Assembly (NCBI RefSeq): GCF_001610875.1
Contig: NZ_CP011272.1
Coordinates: 5,065,988-5,129,987 of the forward strand
Source: Pirellula sp. SH-Sr6A
Lineage (GTDB): Bacteria > Planctomycetota > Planctomycetia > Pirellulales > Pirellulaceae
Length of the DNA: 64,000 nt
Direction of reading: 5' to 3'
A program made the translations under genes and the position numbers. The notes below the pieces were generated by a model. It saw only the letters and a list, made by a program, of their open reading frames with translations, was not told where the DNA came from and did not search any database. Shown in pieces: positions 56,152 through 64,000 of this stretch; position 1 is the first letter of the stretch; every line of letters starts with the position of its first letter.

Positions 56152-57288
56152 TTAGTTGATGTCGGACAGCGATCTGTCGTAAAGTCGATAGGTTTTGGTT
56201 CGCTTCGTACCGGCGCGCTCTAATGAACCGCGAGAAAGATCGTTGCTTTCGAGAACCCAAGAAAACTCGGCTTCTTCGATTCCATTCGCCAAACAGTCGG
56301 GAAGCATCCTTTCGAGCGCGACCAAGCCCAATCCCCAACGCTGGTACTCCGGAACCACATTCGTGCTGATAACCCGAATTTTCTTGATCTTCTTTTTGCC
56401 CCAAAGAAGTCGCAAGAATCCGAATGGGAAGAGTTTGCCATCGATCTTCTTGATGAGCGGATTGTAGTCTGGAAGGCCAAGCCCAACGCCGACGGGCTGA
56501 CCATCGACTTCGACGAACGACGTTACAGCGGGATCGATCAAGAACTTCAAGCTGAAACCGATCGCTTTGCTCTCGGCCTCCGTCAGCGGTACAAACCCCC
56601 AAGTACTTTGAAGTGCCCGATTGTAGATGTTCAAGAAGAGTTGAATCTCTTTGTCGAAGTGCTTGCGGCTGGCAGGCCGGAGTGTGACGTTAAACCGTCG
56701 TTTGACTTCATCGATCACGAACTTGAGCTTCGGATCGATGTTATCGAGCATGTCGATATGCCCCTCGAACGCATACAAGTCTTGTGTCTTCTCGAAACCG
56801 AAACCGCGTATGAGTTTGTCGTAATAGGGCCAGTTGTAAGTCATCATGAAGGTGGGAGGCGTATCGAATCCTTCCACGAGCGTTCCTAGCTCGTAGTTGA
56901 GCGACGGATTGCAGGGGCCTCGGACATCGGTCATCCCTTCGCTCTTCAAGTACTCAGCGGCGGCTCGAAATAAATGGTTCGCTGCCTCTTGATCATCGAT
57001 GCAGTCGAAGAACCCAAAAAAGCCCCGCTTCTCTTTGTAACGCTGATTGTGCCCATGGTTAATGATCCCAACGATGCGGCCGACGACTTTCCCGTCCTTC
57101 TCCACGATGAACGGGCGGCACTTCGCGTTTTCGTAGAAGGGATGGCGGCGAAACCCAACCAATTCTTCTTGGTTCATACGCAATGGAGGTATCCAATTTG
57201 GATCCCCCTTGTAGAGCTCCCACAGCAGCTCCATGAATTGTTTTTGTTGTTTTCGGGTCTCAACGCGGGAAACTTGGTAGTGGCTCAT
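56152..57288 (-). CDS. GNAT-fold acyltransferase-like protein
   Basis: A 378-residue protein. The N-terminal part has FMELLWELYKGDPNWIPPLR and RPFIVEKDGKVVGRIVGIIN, the C-terminal part a second GNAT-like half (IRVISTNVVPEYQRWGLGLVALERML) with a degenerate acetyl-CoA loop, then EEAEFSWVLESNDLSRGSLERAGTKRTKTYRLYD. It belongs to a widespread family of two-domain GNAT proteins without known substrate. It lies on the same strand as glgC and the export genes. Confidence 0.75.
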   Translation of the reverse strand: MSHYQVSRVETRKQQKQFMELLWELYKGDPNWIPPLRMNQEELVGFRRHPFYENAKCRPFIVEKDGKVVGRIVGIINHGHNQRYKEKRGFFGFFDCIDDQEAANHLFRAAAEYLKSEGMTDVRGPCNPSLNYELGTLVEGFDTPPTFMMTYNWPYYDKLIRGFGFEKTQDLYAFEGHIDMLDNIDPKLKFVIDEVKRRFNVTLRPASRKHFDKEIQLFLNIYNRALQSTWGFVPLTEAESKAIGFSLKFLIDPAVTSFVEVDGQPVGVGLGLPDYNPLIKKIDGKLFPFGFLRLLWGKKKIKKIRVISTNVVPEYQRWGLGLVALERMLPDCLANGIEEAEFSWVLESNDLSRGSLERAGTKRTKTYRLYDRSLSDIN

Positions 57289-57360
57289 GGCGATCGTTGG
57301 AATCGAGATGGGTTAGCAAGCCAGGAGTGTACTCCAATCTCCTGCGACTGAATACGGATT

Positions 57361-58614
57361 CTACTTCTGGATCGTAAAGGGGATGACGCGATAGATACCG
57401 TCGGTAAAGATCAACTGCGCGGCTTGGCCAAACCGAGTGATCGGCCTTTCTGGAACAATGATTAGATCGGAATCGCGAAGCCATATTTCATCGGAAGGAT
57501 TCGGGACTTTACCCAGATGAGCTCCACGAAGATCGAGCACGGTGGAAATAAGACGCCAATCTTGCTCCCGCCGGAATATAACCACTTGCCTCCCATTTCC
57601 CCCAATCGAGATCCCTCCCGCTTGCGCAAGCCCCGCCGTGACGGTCGTGGGACCATTCATTTCGAAACGACCGGGTTGAGCGACTTGGCCGTAGACGTGG
57701 AAGGAGTGCGGTGCCGCCCGTGTGAGCCTCGGCTCCACATCGATTCCAGCGACTCGATCGCGGTAGCGAAGATTGATCTCACGCTTGATTTCATCCAGAG
57801 TGAGGCCGAGCACGTAAACTCCCCCTACCATCGGAAGCTGGATCCTCCCATCTGGGTTCACGACGGTGGAAAACGCGCGACCGCCCGCGGCAAACGGGCC
57901 ATTGACCGAATCGAGCAAGTCGGCGAGCGCGGTGTTGACGCTGACAGACTCCACATTGATCGCAGGGCTGACAATGTACTTTTTGTACGCCGCCTCAAGA
58001 TCTCTTCGCAGCTGAGAAATGGTTTTGCCCGATGCTTCCACCGGCGTGTCCAAGACGGGTACATAAATCTTTCCATCGGGCTGGACGGTGATTTTTTCGC
58101 GACGGAGCGATTCGTCCGAGACGGAGCTCATCTGGATCGAATCGCCGACCATCAATCTGTAATCCCCTTGCGAACGTTCCCGATTGGGGATGTAGGTAAA
58201 CGTCACTTCGTCGTTGACGCGCACGCGATACTCGAGCAATGCGGGTAAACGAACCGGGCCGATGTACTCGCCGTGGATCAACGGTTGGAAGTTCGCAGGC
58301 GTGGCATCGCACCACTTTTTCGGTCCCGATCCACCCACGGCGCAGTCCATTGCACAATCCACCGCTGAAATACACGGTTGGCATGCACCGCTCGTGACCC
58401 CGATAGGCTGAGATGGCGGGGGGATTTGGACTGCGGACGATTGGACTGCGGACGAATAGTATGGCGCTAGAGATTCCCCCCCCGATGGCCCTTCATGCAT
58501 TTGAGCATCAAGTCTCGAAGTCATCAGGCCGAGGGCTATGGAACCAAACAGGGAAACGCATCGAGCTACTCGACACGGTTTGATTTGCATTCCAATCAAC
58601 ATATTCGTAGGCAT
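57361..58614 (-). CDS. Polysaccharide export protein (Wza-like, SLBB)
   Basis: A 417-residue exported protein; ATGs at 58602 or 58590 are alternative starts before the signal peptide (VSLFGSIALGLMTSRLDA). The Poly_export domain is seen twice: YRLMVGDSIQMSSVSDESLRREKITVQPDGKIYVPVLDTPVEASGKTISQL and the later GGAFSTVVNPDGRIQLPMVGGVYVLGLTLDEIKREI, then a SLBB-type HVYGQVAQPGRFEMNGPTTVTAGLAQAGGIS. It is likely an outer-membrane channel for exopolysaccharide. It follows the TPR gene by nine bases. Confidence 0.85.
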   Translation of the reverse strand: MPTNMLIGMQIKPCRVARCVSLFGSIALGLMTSRLDAQMHEGPSGGESLAPYYSSAVQSSAVQIPPPSQPIGVTSGACQPCISAVDCAMDCAVGGSGPKKWCDATPANFQPLIHGEYIGPVRLPALLEYRVRVNDEVTFTYIPNRERSQGDYRLMVGDSIQMSSVSDESLRREKITVQPDGKIYVPVLDTPVEASGKTISQLRRDLEAAYKKYIVSPAINVESVSVNTALADLLDSVNGPFAAGGRAFSTVVNPDGRIQLPMVGGVYVLGLTLDEIKREINLRYRDRVAGIDVEPRLTRAAPHSFHVYGQVAQPGRFEMNGPTTVTAGLAQAGGISIGGNGRQVVIFRREQDWRLISTVLDLRGAHLGKVPNPSDEIWLRDSDLIIVPERPITRFGQAAQLIFTDGIYRVIPFTIQK

Positions 58615-58623
58615 AGTGGGGCA

Positions 58624-60303
58624 TTACCGGAAAAGATTGGAGAATCGACCGGCTGATTGCACTGGCGTCGACGTGCGATTCGACTGCGTCGCAACCGGCG
58701 GGATCGCAGTTGGCGAGGGCGCAGTCGGATTGGTCGTGCTTGAGTAGGAGTTTTGAGCTGGGCTAAAGCGAGCGAACTCTTCCGGACTGATCTCGATCAC
58801 TTCAGGGTTGCTGCGACTGTATCCAGGCCTCTCGGCTCGTTGCCACTCACTAGCTTTTGCTGCCGCCACCGAGGATTGCTCGAGGGCCCCCGATCTCTTG
58901 TAGGCTTCGGCAAGGTTCGCCCAAGAGCTGGAGGAAGGGTTGAGCTGCACAGCGCGATTGAGTGCAACCAATGCTTCATCCACTCGATCCAATAACAACA
59001 AGCTGTACCCGAGTTGATTGCTCGCTTCGGGATGGTTCGACTGGACATGTATGGCAGCTTGGTAACAGATCACCGCTTGGCTTCGGAGAGAAAGAGAGGC
59101 GGCCGAGTTCGCTTCAGCTTCTTTTTCCAAGGTCTTTCCGAGTGCATAGAGAAGATCTGCTGCCCAGGGATGTTCATCCGCCCCAAGCAGGAATTGATAC
59201 CGAGCAAAACTTCGATAGTGCTGCGATGCAACCGCGGGCGAGACCCCCTGCAGCGATCGATTCTTCAACACGTCGGTGGAGTGTGTCGCAACGATCGACT
59301 CGACCGTCACTCCATGGCTAACACTTAAAAAGTCCAACTCCTCTCTCATCGCTTGGAGGGCTTTGTCCAGTGCCGGTTCGCTGACGTAGGCCCCACGAAT
59401 CGCATCCATGGTGCGCATCAATTTACGCAGTCCCAACACGACTTCGTCGCGAGCGCTGTGAACTGCCCCGCGACGAAGCAGTTGGTCGCATTGCTCCAAC
59501 GCGGAGCGAAGTTCCCCCTCCAGGGCACTCCATCCAGCGGGTCGCTCTAAGGCTCGGGGCGGAGGTCCCGAGTTACGTCGCACAGATCGTGAATAATCGG
59601 GCTGCAAGAGATTCTCACTAACTCGCTGCGCCAATTGCTCGCGAGAACTAGGAATTGCATTTTCTCGGACAGGCGTTGCCGCGCCCGTCGGTGCCGCATT
59701 CGTGTAGGGGAACAACTCCGATAGAGTCGCGTCGGTGGGGGGCTCTGAGACCACCCATGGATTGGCAATGGTTACGCTCGTTGGTTTTTCCGCCGATAAC
59801 TCCACCGACATCGGTCCAGAATTGGATACGGTTCGAGTCGGAATGATTCGACGTGGCTCTTCAACAGCCCCCATCGCGACCGGCGGATTGGAGGGCGCTT
59901 GGTCAATGGGTTGGATGGATCCCCAGCGGACCGTGGCCAAAGGTGGGGAAGACAGACGACTTGACCAAGGGGACGCGGAAAGATCACCTGCGACCGGAGC
60001 ACCTAGTTGCCTGACTCCCTGCAAGGAAAACGGTCCCTCCCTCAGCGCTGCCCCTGTCGCAGGCCCCTGGGGATTCACTCCCTGACCGTGGGAATAACGC
60101 ATGTCGCAAAGAAAAGCGGTCCCAACCAGTCCATGAAGACAGCCGACGAGAAGCTTCGCGATGCGATTTTTTTGTGGAACTAACTGATGCTTGGACATCC
60201 CAAGGGCTCCGAGGGCAGATGGGGATACGTCGAATGTCGACGCACCCGGAGTATCCGTAACCATCGGTCCAACGGTTTCCACGCGTTCAATCATCATATC
60301 CAT
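58624..60303 (-). CDS. TPR-repeat protein
   Basis: A 559-residue protein. After a low-complexity first half, three tetratricopeptide repeats are seen near 410-510 (AVICYQAAIHVQSNHPEASNQLGYSLLLLDRVDEALVALNRAVQLNPSSSSWANLAEAYKRSG). A short hydrophobic part near residue 55 (LLVGCLHGLVGTAFLC) may be a membrane anchor. The repeats bind partner proteins; its place just before the export gene suggests a role in polysaccharide assembly. No other domain recognised. Confidence 0.75.
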   Translation of the reverse strand: MDMMIERVETVGPMVTDTPGASTFDVSPSALGALGMSKHQLVPQKNRIAKLLVGCLHGLVGTAFLCDMRYSHGQGVNPQGPATGAALREGPFSLQGVRQLGAPVAGDLSASPWSSRLSSPPLATVRWGSIQPIDQAPSNPPVAMGAVEEPRRIIPTRTVSNSGPMSVELSAEKPTSVTIANPWVVSEPPTDATLSELFPYTNAAPTGAATPVRENAIPSSREQLAQRVSENLLQPDYSRSVRRNSGPPPRALERPAGWSALEGELRSALEQCDQLLRRGAVHSARDEVVLGLRKLMRTMDAIRGAYVSEPALDKALQAMREELDFLSVSHGVTVESIVATHSTDVLKNRSLQGVSPAVASQHYRSFARYQFLLGADEHPWAADLLYALGKTLEKEAEANSAASLSLRSQAVICYQAAIHVQSNHPEASNQLGYSLLLLDRVDEALVALNRAVQLNPSSSSWANLAEAYKRSGALEQSSVAAAKASEWQRAERPGYSRSNPEVIEISPEEFARFSPAQNSYSSTTNPTAPSPTAIPPVATQSNRTSTPVQSAGRFSNLFR

Positions 60304-60473
60304 CCCGACACGTCTTGGAGAGTTACCGTCGTCACAGCGGGAATATCGGGCAAAAACCCCCTAAACTACCGAGTCTTCCAGAACGGCGGAGGCGTTGGAC
60401 AAGTCCCCCAGCGCGAGTACAATCTCGCGCGACTAAAACGATTGATTTTCACCGCAACTTATTACGAGATCTA

Positions 60474-61754
60474 ATGGTTATGACCGCAATTCGACGAGTC
60501 GCAATTTTGTTCGCCGGTGGTCCCGCTCCCGCAGCCAACGCTGTGATCACCTCCGCAGCCTTCACTTTCTTGAATGCCGGTATCGAGGTCATCGGCGTCA
60601 AACACGGCTATTCGAACTTGATCGATTTCGATCCAAGTCAGCCGCTGGTTGAGGGGAAGCATTACTTCAAGATCACCCATGAACGCCTGGAGTTCTCCCG
60701 TACCGAACCGGGGATCATGATCGGAACGGCGCGATCGAATCCAGGGAAATCGGTTTCGAGTCCCGATCATCTTCGGGATCCAGAACGCTCGGCCCCACTC
60801 GGTCGAGCGTACAAGGCATTGCGATCGCTCGGGGTCGATGCATTGATCAGCATCGGTGGGGACGACACCCTCAAAACAGCGAACAAGATGAAACTTTACC
60901 AAGACACCTTACCCGCGTCTGAAGTGAGGATGCCCGTCATTCACCTTCCGAAGACCATCGACAATGATTACTCGGGTATCGACTTCACCTTCGGATACTT
61001 CAGCGCTGCCGAAGTGCTGGCGGAGGAAATCCGCAATCTGAACCGCGACGCCGCGGCAGGTCAGGCCTACTTCCTTTGCGAAGCGATGGGACGCTCCGCC
61101 GGTTGGCTTGCTTACGGGGCAGCGATCGCCGGAGATGCTTGCATGGTCTTGAGCGTGGAAGACATCACTGGCCCTCTCAAAAAGACCGAAACCGTCAAAC
61201 AAGAAGACGGTTCCGAAAAGGTCCGAACGGTCATGGATCTCGATGCGGTCGTGCAAAAAATGGTGGCGATGATGATCGCGCGTGAAAAGGCCGGCCGCAA
61301 TTACGGATGCATCGTCATCGCAGAGGGGCTTGCAGAGTATCTGCCGATGTCTTACCTCGATGGCGTCGCTCGCGACGACCATGGCCATATCGCGATCTCC
61401 AACATTGCAATTGGGAAAGCTTTCGCGTCGATGGTGTCGGACGCTTACAAAAAAGCCACCGGGAAATCGCGCAAAGTCAATGGAATCCAACTGGGTTACG
61501 AATCTCGCTGCTGCATTCCAACAGCCTTCGACGTAATGCTCGGCTCCCAAATTGGAGTCGGTGCTTATCGAGCCCTTATCGAAGAAAAGAAGAATGGGGT
61601 CATGGTATCCGTTGGCGGACAGTTCAACATTTCGTTTGTTCCATTCGAACAACTTGTTGATCCAAAGACATTGGTAACTAAAGTTCGGTTTATTGAGACG
61701 GGCTGTGATTTCCACCGGATGGCTCGACTCCTTGAGCTCCCAACCGAGGCCTAG
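60474..61754 (+). CDS. pfp: 6-phosphofructokinase, pyrophosphate type
   Basis: From ATG 60474 (or 60480) the product has 426 residues. It phosphorylates fructose 6-phosphate. FAGGPAPAANAVI is the phosphate loop, GGDDTLKTA carries the GGDD variant associated with pyrophosphate instead of ATP use, and PKTIDNDYSGIDFTFGYFSA with EAMGRSAGWLAYGAA are further active-site blocks. The reaction is reversible in this group, so it can serve glycolysis and gluconeogenesis. It is divergent from the TPR gene and ends before two terminators. Confidence 0.93.
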   Translation: MVMTAIRRVAILFAGGPAPAANAVITSAAFTFLNAGIEVIGVKHGYSNLIDFDPSQPLVEGKHYFKITHERLEFSRTEPGIMIGTARSNPGKSVSSPDHLRDPERSAPLGRAYKALRSLGVDALISIGGDDTLKTANKMKLYQDTLPASEVRMPVIHLPKTIDNDYSGIDFTFGYFSAAEVLAEEIRNLNRDAAAGQAYFLCEAMGRSAGWLAYGAAIAGDACMVLSVEDITGPLKKTETVKQEDGSEKVRTVMDLDAVVQKMVAMMIAREKAGRNYGCIVIAEGLAEYLPMSYLDGVARDDHGHIAISNIAIGKAFASMVSDAYKKATGKSRKVNGIQLGYESRCCIPTAFDVMLGSQIGVGAYRALIEEKKNGVMVSVGGQFNISFVPFEQLVDPKTLVTKVRFIETGCDFHRMARLLELPTEA

Positions 61755-61828
61755 TCGGCAGCGCGACGGGCGTCCCGCCCCCAGCCGACTTTTTCATTCA
61801 CCAACGAGGCCAAATGCCTCGTTTTTTT
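61753..61828 (+). terminator. Two consecutive intrinsic terminators
   Basis: AGTCGGC (61753-61759) pairs with GCCGACT (61784-61790) before TTTT, and ACGAGGC CAAAT GCCTCGT (61804-61822) is a perfect 7 bp stem before seven T. The second is the stronger. They end the phosphofructokinase transcript. Confidence 0.88.
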
Positions 61829-61982
61829 ATTGCGTCCCTTCCAACTCCTCATTCCGATCCATTCCCTTGTCCCCCTCGGCCACAAGTCTCGAATTACAAT
61901 GGGGCCATGCTCCCGCAGGAGCCGCTTTGGCAGCCCAACCTTTCCCATCCAAATTCCGCCCACTCGCCATCCCGACATCACG

Positions 61983-63152
61983 ATGAGTATTGAGTTTCAA
62001 TGCAGATACTGTAGCAAGACGCTTCGTGTCGCCGATCAATCCGCTGGCAAGAAATGCAAGTGCCCTTCCTGCAGCGCAACACTCGATATCCCTGTGTTTG
62101 AACCCGCTTCCCTCGCTCCAGTCGATGCTCCCCCGTCAGCCGATACGAGCGACTCAGATGTATTGCAAATCGGTTGTCCGAAATGTCGGGTCGTCCTGCA
62201 CTACGTCAGCGCGCTCGAAGGGACGCGGGGCATGTGCAAAGGATGTGGACACATCTTTACGCTCAGCCAAAAAGCAATCGATGCACCCACTACCGACAGC
62301 TTCCCATTCGAGTGCCCTGCTTGCCATTTCATGTTTGAGGGTAAACCGGGCATGGAAGGAAAGAAAGGAAAGTGCACCGAGTGCAATGAAGTGTTCTTCA
62401 TCGCTCCCTTAAAACTCCCTGAACCGAAGCCTGCCGTTTCACCGGTACAAGTCTCCAAGCCTAGACCCACGCCGACTCCTGCACCGGCCAATCCCAAATC
62501 AAGACAAACGGCTGCACCTAAGCCTAGTACACCAAAGTCCAATGGCCCCAAGTCTCCAGTGCGTCCGTCTGCCACGACCCCCCCTGTCACTCCGTCCGTT
62601 CCGTCTCCTTCGATTTGGGATGATCTCGCGATCCCCGATGCAAATTGGAATGCCCCAGCCCAGGCGACTCAGAATCCATATACTGCAAGCTATCCAACGG
62701 GGGGAGGCTACCGAGCGCCTTCGAAACGCAAGCGTTCCCTTGATCAAGACACCGTTTACTCCATCGCCTATTGGCATCGCGCTCTCGTTACATCGTTCCT
62801 ATGGAGTCTTGTGGTCGGGATCCTGTACGGAATCCTTGTAGTCGTAGCCCAACTGGTCCTGGTAAAGGGACAGGTCGATATGACTCTTTTGATCGCCATC
62901 GGCGTCCCGTTTGCCATCCTCGTTCTTTCCCTCTTATTTCTCGCGATTCGATTTTTGATTGCGTATATCTTCTTGTGCATTCGGCTCTACGATGGTCCTG
63001 TGGCGGCCCTATTCATTCTGGGTTACTTCCTTGGCTGTATCCCGTTTCTGCCACTCATCCTCCTGATAATCGTGTTGATCAAAGCGCACTCGGTACTCAA
63101 AGGTGCGGGCTACGATGTCGGACTCACTGGCGTCGATCCCAATTCGCTTTAA
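61983..63152 (+). CDS. Zinc-ribbon multi-pass membrane protein
   Basis: From the ATG at 61983 the product has 389 residues. Three CxxC zinc-ribbon units are seen (FQCRYCSKTLRV ... CKCPSCSATLDI; IGCPKCRVVLHY ... CKGCGHIFTL; FECPACHFMFEG ... CTECNEVFFI), a proline/threonine linker follows, and the C-terminal 150 residues hold about three or four membrane segments (LVTSFLWSLVVGILYGILVVVAQL, IAIGVPFAILVLSLLFLAIRFLIAYIFL, GYFLGCIPFLPLILLIIVLI). Such zinc-ribbon membrane proteins are common in planctomycetes. Function unknown. Confidence 0.75.
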   Translation: MSIEFQCRYCSKTLRVADQSAGKKCKCPSCSATLDIPVFEPASLAPVDAPPSADTSDSDVLQIGCPKCRVVLHYVSALEGTRGMCKGCGHIFTLSQKAIDAPTTDSFPFECPACHFMFEGKPGMEGKKGKCTECNEVFFIAPLKLPEPKPAVSPVQVSKPRPTPTPAPANPKSRQTAAPKPSTPKSNGPKSPVRPSATTPPVTPSVPSPSIWDDLAIPDANWNAPAQATQNPYTASYPTGGGYRAPSKRKRSLDQDTVYSIAYWHRALVTSFLWSLVVGILYGILVVVAQLVLVKGQVDMTLLIAIGVPFAILVLSLLFLAIRFLIAYIFLCIRLYDGPVAALFILGYFLGCIPFLPLILLIIVLIKAHSVLKGAGYDVGLTGVDPNSL

Positions 63153-64000
63153 TCGATTTTCCCTTCGATATAGACGTCGACTTGCTGACCAACCGAAGCC
63201 TTGAGCTCGTCGGGTTTCGCCGAGTAGATGACTTGCAATACGCGTGTGTCGACTCGCTCACTCACAGTCCCCGTCAAGGTCCTCTTTGGAACAACTAACG
63301 GTTCCGTGCGGACATACTGGAGTGGAACCTTGGTACCCGGTTTCCCACGCAAGGACGCATAGGCCTTCGCTCCGGCTGAAAAACGTGGGATTTCTGCTTC
63401 ATCGATATCGACTCGAACATGCAATGGATCGATGACTCCTAACGAGATGAAAGGAGTCGAAAGAATAGAAGCGGGGACGAACTCGCCTACTCTCAACCGA
63501 ACGCTAAGAACTGTTCCGTCCTTAGGTGCCACGATGGTTCTCAGATCCAAATTGGTTTGGGCTCGTTGCAAATTCGCCTCCGCTTGCACGACGGCAATTT
63601 TCTGGACCTCTATGGAAGGAGCCTGCGGTCCCGCGAGGAGGTCCAAGTTGGCCTTGGCCTCAAGCCGCCTCGCTTCGGTCTCGGCAATTTTTCCTTTCGC
63701 GGTCTCCAAATTAAGTCGTCGCGTATCGATTTCCTCTTCGGACAGTGCAAAGGTTCCTTGAACCGATCGCACACGTTCAAAGTCTTTTTCCGCGTTGCGG
63801 AGCGCCGCCTCCGCTTGTTCATGAATCGCGATCGCAGCTCGATAGCGAGCTTCGAGGGTTGGAATATTCCCTTGCAGTTCTGCCAATCGAGCTTGTTGTG
63901 ACACCAATTCAGCCTTAGCGACAGCGACGTCTGCGATCGCGGACCGGCGATCCAATCGAATCAGTGCATCCCCTTGTTTCACTGAGTGACCGGGTTGCAC
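63149..64000 (-). CDS. HlyD-family membrane fusion protein, C-terminal part
   Basis: The minus-strand frame runs in from beyond the window and ends at 63149, giving 283 residues of the C-terminal side. It shows a lipoyl-like start (GHSVKQGDALIRLD), a long coiled coil (VAKAELVSQQARLAELQ ... ARYRAAIAIHEQAEAALRNAEKDFERVR) and the second lipoyl half (LRTIVAPKDGTVLSVRLRVGEFVPA), typical periplasmic adaptor parts of RND or ABC efflux systems. Its partner genes are outside the window. It overlaps the zinc-ribbon gene by four bases at its end. Confidence 0.85.
   Translation of the reverse strand: MQPGHSVKQGDALIRLDRRSAIADVAVAKAELVSQQARLAELQGNIPTLEARYRAAIAIHEQAEAALRNAEKDFERVRSVQGTFALSEEEIDTRRLNLETAKGKIAETEARRLEAKANLDLLAGPQAPSIEVQKIAVVQAEANLQRAQTNLDLRTIVAPKDGTVLSVRLRVGEFVPASILSTPFISLGVIDPLHVRVDIDEAEIPRFSAGAKAYASLRGKPGTKVPLQYVRTEPLVVPKRTLTGTVSERVDTRVLQVIYSAKPDELKASVGQQVDVYIEGKID

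Overview
The window looks like a chromosomal segment of a Planctomycetota bacterium, probably of the Pirellulales. The clearest taxonomic marker is the 48.5-51.6 kb gene, which has the PSCyt1 (CxxCH) + DUF1549 + DUF1553 architecture that is abundant in that phylum. A large Ser/Thr kinase, an ECF sigma factor with a membrane partner and several secreted proteins without wider relatives fit the same origin. The host flanks (about 1-6.2 kb and 43.8-64 kb) enclose a roughly 37 kb mobile element, best read as a siphovirus-type prophage.

Left flank: a secreted protein cut by the window edge, an ECF sigma factor with its membrane partner, a thioredoxin-fold protein, panB, a membrane protein and a squalene-cyclase-fold protein, all on the minus strand, then tRNA-Phe(GAA) on the plus strand.

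Element, left module (6.3-13 kb): small regulators, an 800-base non-coding stretch with two tRNA-like cloverleaves whose anticodon loops are enlarged, a CsrA-like protein with a hairpin-rich leader, a GNAT acetyltransferase, a tyrosine recombinase and a tandemly duplicated small gene. Element, replication and regulation (13.1-19.8 kb): a winged-helix replication-type protein, a ParB-like protein without a ParA, and an opposing cluster of small membrane or coiled-coil proteins ending in a DNA methyltransferase. Element, late region (19.6-42.1 kb): HTH protein, membrane-anchored serine protease, a CarF/TMEM189-type lipid desaturase, HNH, terminase, portal, protease, a 5 kb fibre/beta-helix block, capsid, connectors, tail tube, a tail chaperone with a -1 frameshift, tape measure, tail tip, a cysteine-rich tail protein and an Erv1/ALR-like thiol oxidase. 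Element, right end: a second tyrosine recombinase with its terminator and a 54-base 3' piece of a class II tRNA (Leu-GAG type), which is the likely attachment junction.

Right flank: cupredoxin-like protein, metallopeptidase, Ser/Thr kinase, PSCyt1/DUF1549/DUF1553 protein, metallophosphoesterase, M20 peptidase, diguanylate cyclase, GlgC, acyltransferase, polysaccharide export protein, TPR protein, pyrophosphate-type phosphofructokinase, zinc-ribbon membrane protein and an HlyD-type adaptor cut by the edge.

Most notable: six copies of a parS-like palindrome (GTTTCCGCGGAAAC) confined to the element beside its own ParB; intact-elbow tRNA-like elements with 12- and 26-base anticodon loops; a thiol oxidase next to an 18-cysteine tail protein; a phage-borne plasmalogen-type desaturase; and a clear -1 frameshift extension that starts at a run of eight A. 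All calls are made by reading the sequence; no database search was run.
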